Of a DNA stretch of 64,000 nucleotides, positions 1-11,712 are shown one piece after another. The translations under genes and the position numbers were made by a program. Every line of letters begins with the position of its first letter. Positions within the stretch are counted from its first letter, which is position 1. The notes under the pieces were generated by a model that made no database searches, was not told the origin of the DNA, and saw only the letters and a list, made by a program, of their open reading frames with translations. Location: positions 682,001 to 746,000 of the forward strand of contig JACAAK010000011.1 in the NCBI GenBank assembly GCA_025093985.1. Reading direction: 5' to 3'. The stretch is from Calvatia gigantea. Lineage: Eukaryota; Basidiomycota; Agaricomycetes; Agaricales; Lycoperdaceae.

Positions 1-403
1 CTTTCGACCAGCCATAGCATTCAAAACCGCCACAGCAGCCAACTCGTCCTAAAATCCCTCTACTCCCCTCCATAGTAGAACAACGAAGAATCGTCGCAGT
101 GATAAGATATTGGGGAGGATGGGCCTGATCCGACTCGGTTGAGGTCTTTTGCCGTTGTTGCTGGAGTTGGCCGCTACCTTAGCACCATCCCCTTCAACTC
201 GTTCCTTGTCGACGTGGCTTGGGGGTATATGCGAACTCGCACTCGCACTCGCACTACCACTATTATCCTCCCCCTGCTTCCTCCTTCTCCTACTCCTCGT
301 ATGTACCCTGCTCGCGCTGCTTTCGAGTCCATACCCAAGATCATCACACCCCGAATCGGAGCCTGAGTATATCCCACTACCAGGTGTAGCATACAGAAAT
401 GGC
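1..403 (-). pseudogene. Truncated, internally deleted copy of the Ser/Pro-rich gene at 4254-8443
   Basis: Bases 1-71 match about 4624-4700 and bases 72-403 match about 5316-5685 of the large minus-strand gene downstream. The roughly 615 bp between those two parent segments are missing. The copy carries many substitutions and small indels and has no long frame matching the parent, so it is a decayed duplicate rather than a gene. Similarity starts at the first base, so the copy probably extends left of the window. It lies on the other side of the TKL kinase from its parent, 4 kb away. Confidence 0.8.
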
Positions 404-566
404 CGTCCTCATCCCGACGTTTGCCAGTGCACACGCTCACACTACATCCCTCCCAGTTACCTGCATTTTGCTGACTATTCATGCCGCAATCATGCGTTGA
501 TAGTATTTTCTGTATTATATGAAGTCATTCCACCCTACGAGAACTTTAGGACGAAGATGTCACAGA

Positions 567-2342
567 TTACACCGAATCCAAATGATATCCTTTTAGTAAG
601 TCCATTTCAGCCAGGGAGAATCTCGAATCTTGGCCATGGACCATACTTCTGAATGCTTGCGCCGTGAGCGCAGGGAAATCGTCACTTTTCGTTTTCCCCT
701 GCATTGGAGCCATCCGCTCTTCCGTCAATGGATTTGGAGGGATGTTCTGCAGTTTTTTCGCCACTTGCTTGGCCCCTGGCCGCTTGCTTGGATCATTCTC
801 CCAGCATTCTTCTATGACTTTCCATATTTCATCCGACAGCTCTAGCCCCAGATATGAGGATGGTTTGGTAGGCTTAATTCCCCTCAAGACCTTGGCGATC
901 ACCGTTGCATCACGGGGGGATTCGTGGTAGGGGATTTGGCCTGTCAAGATCTATTGTAATTGTAGCATTAGCTTCCACCCGCGAAAAGGCACATCAAATG
1001 AGGATACCTCATACATCACAGAACCAACGGCGTAGACATCGCTTGAGAAAGTGGGCCTTGGGTCGCCGCCATCCTCAGAGTCTTCCATGATTTCTGGAGC
1101 CTCCCATCGTATTGTGCCTCCTGTGGGAGTCACAGTCTCAACTGACGTCCAGCGCAAGATTTCTCCATCGACGACAGATGATAAGCCGAAGTCAGCTAGG
1201 CACGCTATACCACTAGATGATACCAGTATATTGGCCTAGGAACACGCATCAATACTATTGATTCATGATAACTTGAGTCGAGTGTGGAACGTACCCCCTT
1301 CAGGTCACCATGTACGATTGAGTGTTTGTGCAGATGCTCCAGACCTGCTAGCACCTCATAAACCTGTAATGATCAGGACATTACGGACAAGGGAAGTCCT
1401 GGCATCGTTTGATACTCACCAAAGGAAACCTTGCAACATCGGGGTTTTCTTTTAAATAGTTGGGCACATTACCATTTTCCATCCATGGTGAAACCAGACA
1501 AACGCGTTCATTGCGATCACCTAGGCGGTATATTCCATAAAAGGGTAGAAGGTTAGGATGCCTCATGTGGCTCCAGAGGATGGCTTCCTTCGCAAAGCTC
1601 TGCAACCAAGATATGATATTGTCCAGGAGACAAATTGGCTGAGGAGGGGCGTTACCTTAATAAGGTGCTCAATCTGGGTGTTCTGGTATAGCTTGGCGAC
1701 CTTTAGAGAGACACGCATGGGTCCAAAATATCCTTGCCATATCTCCCCGAAGCGTCCTGATGCCACTGCGGTCGAGTCGTAGCGAACTGACTGCTGAAGA
1801 GTTAAACATTGAGGATAAGCGCCGGAAGTCGTACAGAGACGCATCATCGCGATTAATGTTGAGCGTCTGAGGTCTAATGGAATAGTTGGATGATCCACCA
1901 TCTATTATGTCTACGTTAGAGCCGCATCAAACGTGTGTTGAATCTCAGAGGTGGGGCTCACCTTTCGCATGAGGTTGAGCATGCTGTGTGCACTTTCACC
2001 TCTAGATTTGAGTAGCGCCCTGTATCGTTCCTTCTTGCCCAAAATCCCTGCCAGGAGCTCCCACATTTCCTCTGCCGCAAAAAGGGCTTGGTTCATGGAG
2101 GAGTCCTCGTCATCTAAGGATCGGAGGTCAATGACTATAGGACTCCACAGCGGAGGCCCATGGGGCGGAATGAATGGGACTGGTCCCGGCGTCGACCGAT
2201 GTAGTGGGTAAGATGGATTTTGTGTGAAAGTGTAATGTGGCACTCTATCTGTTGGAACGGTGCCTTGTGGTGTTCCATGGTGCAGGGGGGGGGATGACGG
2301 GTGGGAAAGGGGGTGATGGCGTCGAATCAGGGGAGAAGGCAA
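567..2342 (-). CDS. TKL-type protein kinase (kinase 1)
   Basis: Model: complement(567-950, 1008-1235, 1295-1363, 1420-1599, 1656-1901, 1962-2342), 495 codons. All five introns are 56-60 bp and phase 0. The kinase domain has a glycine loop (SGRFGEIWQG), the ATP lysine in SLKVAK, the catalytic loop HGDLKGAN, DFG, an APE (WEAPE) and a terminal CWENDPSKRP motif, so it looks catalytically intact. The N-terminus is Pro-rich, followed by a short helix-rich region also present in the kinase at 18125. The start is uncertain: 2342 is only the open edge of exon 1 (no ATG, stop at 2349-2351). The first in-frame ATG is at 2096, unless an upstream exon exists. Substrate unknown; such TKL kinases are expanded in Agaricomycetes. 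Confidence 0.85.
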
Positions 2343-4253
2343 CAGACTCTAGTGGTGGTGACCAATCATCTCGAATAGTGGGCCCAGATGGATATATTGT
2401 GGATGAATTTTGGTCTATCCCGCCTGATTAATGGCACTGCGCAGAATTTGAAAGAACAGAATACTTTACATCTTGGTGGGCGTTCAGTCAAGCTTGGGTA
2501 TAGCCTACTGAGGGTTGGCCAAGGATATCAATTGATCACGACTCACTCACTCATTAATGTTCTCCTCCCTGTAAGACCAAGATGACATCTCCTGGTGGCT
2601 TTTTGAAGGTGTGGGGGGACTTGTGGTGGTAGTGTCAAGGAAGGCACTAACCCTCATTCTGGCCATTCCTGGCTTGAGTTTCTAGGTGCGCTATTGTTAG
2701 CTGGAGGCGGGGCTCTTCGGCTGTGGCATCAGGGGCAGTGCTATGGGAAGTGCTGTGAATGCTCGCCTTGAAGTCTATCGCCACGGTATGCTTTCATAAA
2801 TTAGCGACAGCATGGTGCCTTTCAGAATCCAGTGTCTGTCAAAATAGCTGTCCTCGGTGACCGGAATTAAAGGTGACATATCAGCTTCAACTTCCCTCAG
2901 CTTTTCTCAAACCTGCCACCTCATGGTGCCCTAGGTTGTCAGCACATAACTTCCTCTATCAGATTCGGGGATGATCCGTTTCTCACTGGGAGCTTGAAAA
3001 CTCAGTTGTTGGAGATGCATCCACGGCATCTAGAAAACAGTGAGACTGTCATCTGTCACCCTTTCCACTAACTTTGTCACACCACAGAATACCGTGTTGG
3101 ATGGGTGCCGCAAATGGAGCTGGATCTATCTCAGCTAACAGCCACCTGAATATTTTAAGAAACAAACAAAGAAAACACTTATACTCCATTATCCTTGTTT
3201 GAACATTATGAGAATCGCTTGGACGGCCCCGGTGTTCAGTGGCAAGGTATCATCCCGAAAACGAAAAGTGAGATTGCAGTAAGGAAACAGAAGATCAAGG
3301 AAAGGGAACGGCACCGGGGACGGGGGGAAGGGTTTAAGTTTGCTTCTGTCGTGGAAATTCCTTTCCACCGATGGACTGTTGACCGCCAGTTGAGCAGGCT
3401 GTTGAAAATCCGCAAACAAGGTCTGGGTCCGTGCTACAAGCGATCTGGGCACCTTAAGATAGAGAATGCGGTTTGTGCCGTATGTAATAAACCACAAAAC
3501 TCTTGAATGTTAGCAGTAGGGAGTCCGCGAGTTGGGCGCTGCCTACCGCCGATAACATGACCAGGCCGGCTTGAAGATAATTTGGCTTTTCGGAATTTTG
3601 GCCCTTCGGTAACGCTGAACTAACAGCCAACAAGAGTGAGTGTACAATGGTAGCTCATGGATCCTGCGTACATCAGATAGACTGTAGTCTGGGAGAGGTT
3701 CTGTCTCAGCACACGAGGGAGAAGCCGGAGAGTTGACTGCTACCAATTATATTAAAAGCTACCGGCCGCCCGTTTCGTCATTAAACGGCACTGGCATCCA
3801 GAAATCGTATATACCCAACGGAACGTAGTTCCCGTTACCACATTCCCGAACTAGTTTATAATCAACCCCAACAGCAAGGGAGTCGGCTGGTAGTGGCTGT
3901 CAGAAGAGCAGCAATTTCCAGCTCCTCAACCTTGTACGGTCCGCAGCTTCCCCCGCTCAGTGAGGGCGAGGCGGGGCGAGGAGCTTGGGTGGATTAAACC
4001 TCTGGAATTCGGTGCTGCCAGCAAATGGGGAGGAAGGAAAACTCAGTTGCTGGAGGTGCAGGGCGAAGACAAAGGTTATCCTTTCCACCAATCTGTTACG
4101 CTTCAACAGAAATAATACGGCTTGTTTTAATAATTGCTGATACCAGTCAATTTAATTAAATATGGACTGGTGTTAATAATTCCTACATATCACACAACGC
4201 GCCGGTGCCCTCCCCCCATTGCCGACCGGATCTGAACAATCTACGCCCCAGAA
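2343..4253. other. Intergenic, no gene recognised
   Basis: No supported coding region. A 103-codon open stretch at 3195-3506 overlaps a similar one on the other strand and shows no recognisable domain. Two short segments, about 2991-3087 and 4040-4105, share blocks such as AAAACTCAGTTG and CCTTTCCAC, suggesting an old duplicated fragment. The left end must hold the promoter of kinase 1. Confidence 0.5.
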
Positions 4254-7200
4254 TCAAAGAAACTCCAAGCCCGCAAGACTGTGCCTCTGCCTCCGCTTCT
4301 TCTGCTTCCCATTCTCCTCCCACTCCTCATTCCAATGCTCGCGCCCAACACCAATATCCAACACCTCCTGACTCTCCAAGGCGCCTTCACCCCACGTACC
4401 CGAAGCAGTCGAACCGGAAGTCGACGACTCGCCTGTCCGTTCCGACTTGTCCTTTGTCGATTCGGATTTCAGGTCCCACACCCATTTACGTTTCTTCTCT
4501 TCCTTCTGTCCGTCCTTCTGTCCATCTTTCTCCCTCTCCTTGTCCTTCTCCTTCGTTTCTTTTTCTTTGTTTTTGAGTTTGGGGGAACGACTTCTCGATT
4601 CGGTAGAACCAACGGTACCAGTCACTTTCCGACCAGCCATAGCATTCAAAACCGTCACAGCAGCCAACTCGTCTAATATCCCTCTACTCCCCTTCCTCGT
4701 CCGCATCTTCTCCTCCTTCTTATCTTTCTCCTTCTCCCTCTCCTTCTCCTTATTACTACCGTAATTAACAAGCGGCATCGGGATCAACGACCTCTCCCTC
4801 TTCCTCCCCCTCTGCGGCTTCTCCTTCGGGGACTCGTCTTTATCCGTGTCCGGGGCATGGGTTTGGGGGAAAGGTTGAATATCGGGTGGGGTGGAATAGT
4901 CATGAAGGAATGAACGAGGTTGGACAGTTCGCCTTCTTACCATCCTCCCTGCGCTCACGTTTCTTCCCCCCTTTGTGCCCGCTCGGCGGTTAGGGTTGAC
5001 CACTTCATCAGTGAGGAACCCGAGAACTGTGTCCCGGGGTGGTAGGACTCCCCTTCGCGCGGCTCTAGCACCATTAGTGATATCGGGAGTAGAATGGTCG
5101 CCGGAGTCGGAGTCGTATAAGAAATCCATAGAACGCCGGGGTGCGTAGGAGATAGGAGAGGGACTACGTGGGCTTTCGTTGCTTCCTTGCGTATTCATCC
5201 TCGTATGCCCCCGTCCGGGTGTGAGAGTGGCAGCAGGTGCTGGTGGAGGTGGGCGGAAGCTGTACCTATATGAGCGTAGTTGCTCGGTCCTCCTTCGACT
5301 CGGTCTAGGTCTGGTACCGTAGAAGAGTGAAGAATCGTCGGAGTGGTAGGATATCGGGGAGGATGGACCTGATCCGCCGCGTTTAGGCCTTTTCCCGCTG
5401 CTAGCGCCAGTTACTAACTTAGCAGCGGTCCTCTCTCCTCGTTCCTTATCTACGCGCCTTGGAGGCGTACGCGAACTCCCACTCCCACTCGCATTCACAC
5501 CCCCACTCATACCCATACCCATACTACCCCTGTCATCCTCCTCCTGCTGCTCCGTCCTCCTTCTCCTTCTCCTCCTCGTGTGTACCCTCCTCGCACCACT
5601 CTCCACTCCATACCCGAGATCATCACAGCCCGAATCAGAGTCGGAGTATATCCCACCACCAGGTCTAGCATACAAAATCGGGGAAGGACTCCGTTCCAAT
5701 TCATCATAATATAAATTATCGATGAATACTTCCAATACAGGCTCCGTGTCCTTGTTGTTGGCTGTGGTTGGACTATCAGGGCGGGAGGTGGTGGTGGTGG
5801 TGGGGGATGTAGAGGTAGGTGTGAGAGGTATACGAACGAGTTGGTCATTGTATCGTTCTTCTGTGGATCGAGAGAGTGGGAGTGGGTTATTGATGTATGT
5901 AGGGTATGACAGATTATGGTAGGTATCTTGGTTCTCTCCCTCTCCTACTTCTTCGAGAGTATCGTCGGTGTCGCGGCGAGGCGAAATAGGGATGCTGGCA
6001 TATGATAACGCGGACATGGGCGAGCTTGGCCTCGAATCACGGGGGGCATCTCCTATCTCCTTTAAACCAACATCATTGTAGAACTTAGGTAAGTCGGATG
6101 ATGCGGGGGGTGTGAGAGGCGAGAGAGTGGATGTGGTAGCGGTCGTCGGACTAGTGACAGCGATCGCAGGTGGCGACTTGGGTGTATAAGGTGACGGTAA
6201 CGATGAAGAGATTAATGGGGAAAGCGGAACCGAAGCAGAGAGCGTTGAAAGAAGTGGTGGAACCGAACGAAAAGAGGGTGAGGATACAATTGTAGGAGGA
6301 ATCGAACGAGATAAAACAGGTGATGTCGGATTTGGAACAGGAGGAGGGGGCGGAGGAGTCGCAGTCGCTCGCGGTGCTGCCCGAAACGCGGACGGCGAAA
6401 TAGGCAAAGCACGAAAAGGTGAAGCCGGTGGAGGCGGTGACGTTTCACGCTTAAGAGCATAATCCGGCGATCCCGAAATGGGCAATCGCGTAAACGCGGG
6501 GGTATGTGATGGGAGTGAAGGTGAAGCTGTTGGCGAGGACGGCGTACTCCGGATAGGTAACACTCTTACGGTTGTAGTAGTTGTGATAGTGGGTTTCGGC
6601 ATGGCCGCCTTTGAAATGGAAGAAGGACCCAAGATGGATGTGGACGGAGGGGGTGAGCTAACCAGTTTGGTTGTATCCATCACCATAGCCAGAGATAGCT
6701 TTTGTGGTGCGGGCTGCGCTAGCTGGGGACCGCTACCACTACTCCCACCATGGTGAAATTTCGGCGACCTCGGGCCTATGACCCGAGGATTAGCGCCGTT
6801 GTTGCGATCGACGGATTTTGAACGTGACGACTGGGTAACACCGGTCGATCTTGCAACTGGTGGGGGTGGAGACCGACTGACGCTCTTTCGACCTGTTTTA
6901 TTATAAAATTGACTCTGGGATTGGTTGGGGTATTGAGGTCGGAGATCACTTGGTCTCGATGCAGATGCCCATGAAAGGGGAATAGCTTCGAGTGTGTTCG
7001 CTCGAGTACCACCACTTGTATTTCCCTGGGTTTGTTTAGGTCGGCGTACGCGTGTTTGAGATGCTTTGTATGCTCTCGTTGAGGACGACGGTGCAGCAGC
7101 GGCAGTGGGCATATCAGATTTGGCAGCCCGAGACGACGACGACGACGATGATGATGGAGCTGAATGGAAAATTTTTTAAGCAAAAGTCAGCAAGACGGGG

Positions 7201-8443
7201 TTTTTTAAACGTAAAAAGGGGATCAAGGGGGCTATATCACCTTGGACAGGGCCACTGGGATCGACAATAGTCATTGATTGATATCGTAGATTGATGGTAC
7301 TATTCTGCGGTAATAGACTAGGCGCGGCACTCCCAGTTTCAGTGGCGGGTATAAGGACGCGGGAGCTAGGCGATTTGTGCGCTGGTTGTGGTTGTTGGTG
7401 GAATTGATGGTGACGATGAAGGCTGAAGATGGGAAGAAGAAGAAGAAGATGTCGGGGAAGAGGAAAGTCCAGTAGTAGTAATGGTGTTGGTGGTTGTGGT
7501 ATTGATGGTTATGTTTGGCTTTGCATCTGGGAGTGCCTAGTGATACTGAAGGTGGTGAACCTCTTCCCGACCCTCCCGGCGACTTACTCGGCGCCGACTC
7601 AACCATAGTGGTGGGGGTGGGAATAGAGGTGGGTATAATTGGACCAGGGGAATTCATTGGGACCATTGATGGAGATATGCTCGGCCTGGGAGCGGGTGAT
7701 GGTAAGCGAGGGGTGGGAGTGGAATGCATGGAAAGAGTAACAGTGGGTTCGGGTGGGGTGATCCTGGCCGGCGGAGTGGATGAAGACTTGGGAAAAGAAG
7801 AGACTAGCGCTGCGTCACGACGTGTTGTCGATGTGCCAACACCCGGGATCCGGACAGGTGGTGTGGCCTTGCGTGGGGGAGGATGGTGAGGAAGAGGTGA
7901 TAAAACTGCTTGAGACAGTAAAAAGCTTCTCTTCTTCGGTACAACTGCAATCGGAGGATTGATAGTGGTGGGAAGTGGCTGTTCAACAACAACCTCCTGC
8001 TGCTGCTGCTGCTGCTGCTGCTGACGAACCTCGGTGGTGGTGTGGTAGTCAGAATCCTCCGGTGAGACAAATGTCGGGATAATATTTGTTGTGGGCTGTG
8101 TGGGCGGTGGTGGATGAGTGAGCGTCATGCGCTCTGTGTGCTGCTTCTGCTGGTGAAGAGAGAATGGATGGCTGAAAAACGGAGGAGGCTGCTGCCCGCT
8201 GAGCGCATCAAAGGCAAAGTCAGACTCAGCGTCAGCGGTGGGATAGAGAGGCTCCAACGGTGTGTGGGAAAACGGAGGATGAATAAGAGAGTCGTCCTTC
8301 AGCCCCATCTGCAACCCAAAGAAACGCCCACGAATTCGTATTTGAGCATTCTTACTTCCTTCTTGGGTGGACGATGTTGATGGATCTGCATTTGGTTCCG
8401 CCGCACGCAACGGTTCTGGGAATCCTGACACCGAAAGCGCCAT
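4254..8443 (-). CDS. Large Ser/Thr/Pro-rich, low-complexity protein (1332 aa)
   Basis: Model: complement(4254-7159, 7241-7365, 7415-7526, 7588-8443); 3999 nt, in frame. The donor at 7587 is a perfect GTAAGT. The 7415 donor (GTCACC) is weak and that junction is least certain. I chose the ATG at 8443 because a donor and acceptor just upstream suggest a 5'UTR intron; an in-frame ATG at 8485 is the alternative. The N-terminus has a more complex, likely folded segment (GRFFGLQMGLKDDS), followed by polyQ, long Ser/Pro stretches, acidic SDSG repeats (SDSGCDD) and a Lys/Glu-rich C-terminal tail ending in LAGLEFL. No catalytic domain seen. Family and function unknown; the composition suggests a disordered scaffold or regulator. 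Confidence 0.75.
7997..8025 (-). repeat. CTG/CAG trinucleotide tract coding polyglutamine
   Basis: About nine CTG units on the plus strand, read as CAG glutamine codons in the large Ser/Pro-rich protein, just before EVVVEQ. Such tracts vary in length between strains. Confidence 0.8.
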
Positions 8444-10279
8444 TCCGTGGGTTCGTTGATCTTCTAAACATTCTCCCATCAGCATCAAGGTTCTTCTTAC
8501 TTTGATAGTGCGAAGAAGAACAACACTCACTGTATATGTATAATTCAGGGATCACTGCAAACATAGCACGGGGGGGAGGAGCAGGAGGAGGAGGGGAGGA
8601 GCAGGAGGAGGAGGAGACAGAGGAGGGGAGCACAGAAAACACTTTTCCATCGTTTGAAATCCCTTTTTCTAGTCCGCCCCCGGTCCTGCGCAACAACTTT
8701 GTTGACGGCCTGTTGACTGTGTTTCATCTCTTCCCATATCCATACATACTTACCTCCGATCTGCCAAGCCTTTCCGCAATGGGGGTACAAGCTAAGGGGA
8801 GCCGTTGTCTGCCGCCTAACTTTCCCCTCACGTGCACCTTGTCCTATTCCATAAATACTCTCATGAAACAAACCCCCTCCTTCAGGGAAACGGATACTCT
8901 TTGCATGCTTCTTCTATCATAGCTCTTCACGGCCGCCGGTTTTTTGCAAACTCAGGAGAGCCCTTGACCTTTAACCGGGTATCCCCCAGCCGACACTGCA
9001 ATCTCTTACTTTACCGACTCAAAACAAATACATGCTCATCCGGATTGTCGTGTGTCACTAACCTTGCATGCGTTACATCTCAGCAGTTGCATAGCTATTT
9101 TCAAACCCCCAACCCCAACCATCCCGGTCATCACGGAAAACAAAGATTATTAACTTGTATTGGATAGACAAGCGTATCATATCATGTGGCATTTGACATT
9201 GATAAAAGTCGGTTTGGAACACCCAAATTGCAATGCAGTGACTACACCTTTACGACCCTTTTTTTTTTTCCAAACAACTGGCGAGGCACGCAGTCGTCAC
9301 AACGACACACAATAGGTTCAGATGGGTCTCTCTCTGTGACTCTCGTCCATTGCAACATCTCCGTTTCGCATCTTTATGGGTATCGTGCGTTTTTTTACAA
9401 ACGCATCATATGTTTCTCTTCATCTCTCTCTCTCGGCGTTGGGGGGTTTCAGAGACTAGAGCGCATACATCGGGCTTGGACCTTAATATCATAGTATGTA
9501 TGTGAATACACACACTACTGAGGTGCCTCTCGGCCACTAACAACTTAACTCATGATCCGCTCACTACAAACCCCCCCCCGACATCAGTAACTTACTTCAC
9601 AAATTGCACCCGCACCCGCCGCACCGTACCTGAGGCTCACAGTCAATCTACAAAAAAAGAAACGCCGAAGTCGCCGTAAACAAAAATCTATGTACCATAA
9701 CTTACCTAGTTTGCGGAGCTGCATGGAATGGGTAAGTATCAGTCGGGCTGTAGTAGTAGCTGTTTTGACTCAATCTCTCCGAGATAGGAATTTTTATTGG
9801 AGAGAGGTCCGTTGTTTGCGCCATTCTACATAGCTCGGTGCGTGACAGGTATGTCTGATACCCGCCCCAAGCCCACCTTCGCAAGTACCACCGAAGTCCG
9901 CCAGGATCGCTTAATCGTCCCCGACCCAGACTCCTCGGAGGTCTCGCTTCAACTTCAAGCAACATACTACATGCAACATGAAACGGCAACGCTTCCGCTT
10001 ACTTACCCATTCGGGCTGTGCCTCCGAGTCCGAGCCTAGGTGTCGTGTCCGTTCGTTCGTCACAGGCCTCGGGATCTTCGCTTTACGGATGTATTGTACT
10101 TACAAAGGTTATTGGACACATTGAAGGGTGAAGGATGTTGACGCGCCTCCCGGCGTCTCGCCAAGGCACCAGATTGTGTACTTCACATCGCTACACACCG
10201 AACATAACTTACATTGAAGTATGATATAGTACTTCAAAGCTTTTCATATATCATAGATCATCGAGGGGTCATTGACATC

Positions 10280-10321
10280 CACCGCCGCCGCCGCCGCCGC
10301 CGCCGTCGTCGTCGTCGTCGC
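10280..10321. repeat. (CCG)n followed by (GTC)n microsatellite
   Basis: About seven CCG units run directly into about five GTC units. No coding frame is supported around it. Confidence 0.9.
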
Positions 10322-11167
10322 TTCCTTCCTCCCCCTTTTCCTCGAGCCTCGGCCCCCGGTTCGGAATTAAACCGACGGTATGTAGGTTCGCCTCCCCTTC
10401 CAGAAGTCACATAACCTACTTATGACACACTACGTTTGTATGTATATATGTATGTAGAGAGCTTCCGATATCACCGCTTCGGAGTGTTTCAGGCTAAGCC
10501 AAGGGTGTACGGTAGGTGTGGAATCACTGGGAATGTACCTTGCGACAATCCTTAGGCTTCTTCTCATCATCAAGATGTCTGTCTGTCTTGCCGTATTTCG
10601 GCTGTCTTTTTTTTTTTTTGATTTAATGTGATATGTGTTGTAAGATATTACTCGACGTCGGTGTGGCTGCGGCTGGAGTGGTGGCGGCGTTGCAGGCGTT
10701 GTTCGGTTTCGGTACATACATATGTGGCTCTTTGACTCTATCGTATCGATCGGGAATGTACCGGATACCGTGTTTGTAACCCAGAGGTGGATATATGATA
10801 CATACTTGTGGACTCTTGTGCATGCGCATGGGTTTGTTTTGTTGACGACGCTACGGGAGTGAGTGACGACACAATTTGAATTGTCCAAACATTCAGATGC
10901 TTATGGTTGACTGGCACCTGTCATCCCACGTCAACTTTAAACGAAGTGGTAAACACCAAATATATCCTTTCTCCAGCTTGTGGTTAGCGGACTCGGAATC
11001 GCGTCTATTTTGGGTATCGGTATGTAGGGAGTAAGAGTTGAAATTCATACGTGTGTGCGGGTAGTGTTGACTCGATGCACGGTGTACGTTGAACTAGAGC
11101 TGCGTGTTTTGGAACGAACTTACTGACTTAATGACTTACGCGGTACGCATCTCGTCGATACCTGCCT

Positions 11168-11712
11168 ATATTTGGACTACACTGTATCATTTATCGAGGT
11201 CGATGCTGTTGATTCAACACATCATTAATGCATCATTCCTCGTTCACTTTACACGTCGTAACCTCCCAGCAGGCAGCAGGCAGCAGCAAACTTACTGCGG
11301 AGTGCCGAGATGGCACGTTATCGTCACCTCGTCACCCTGCCTCCTCCGCGCCCCGGTCGAACGTTAGGCCTATGAAACATGACAAAAATCTTATTCTCCA
11401 ATCTCTGTGTTCCTGCCAGTGTGTCTGTATGACTACTGATTTCTTATTGTTCCGGCAGGGGACGTATCTCCCCCTTTCGATACCTACTTGTTACTTGTGT
11501 TTGGACGGTATTATTTATCACAAGATGCTGTTGACTCGGCGCATCATTCCTCGTTCACTTTACGCGTACAGACGTAGTAACCTCCCCCCCAGCAACTGCA
11601 ACCTCAACAGCAGGTCCCGAAGCGGCAACTCACCGTCTCGTAAATGCCCCGCCGGTCGAACGTTAAACCCATGAAACATGACAAAAATCTTTCCCAATGA
11701 CTGTGTCTGCAT
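11168..11712. repeat. Diverged tandem duplication, two units of about 215-260 bp
   Basis: Unit 1 (about 11168-11430) and unit 2 (about 11497-11712) share ordered blocks: GATGCTGTTGA, CATCATTCCTCGTTCACTTT, CGGTCGAACGTTA and CATGAAACATGACAAAAATCT. The blocks are separated by diverged spacers with indels. No protein frame is kept between the units, so this is an old non-coding duplication. Confidence 0.75.

Noticed and set aside
3189..3506. Overlapping 102-103-codon frames on both strands as a gene
   Set aside because: No domain, no splice context, and mirror-image open frames on both strands are typical of chance.
5459..5668. Ser/His/Pro frame on the plus strand inside the large gene
   Set aside because: It is the antisense shadow of the repetitive Ser/Arg coding sequence of the 1332-aa protein.
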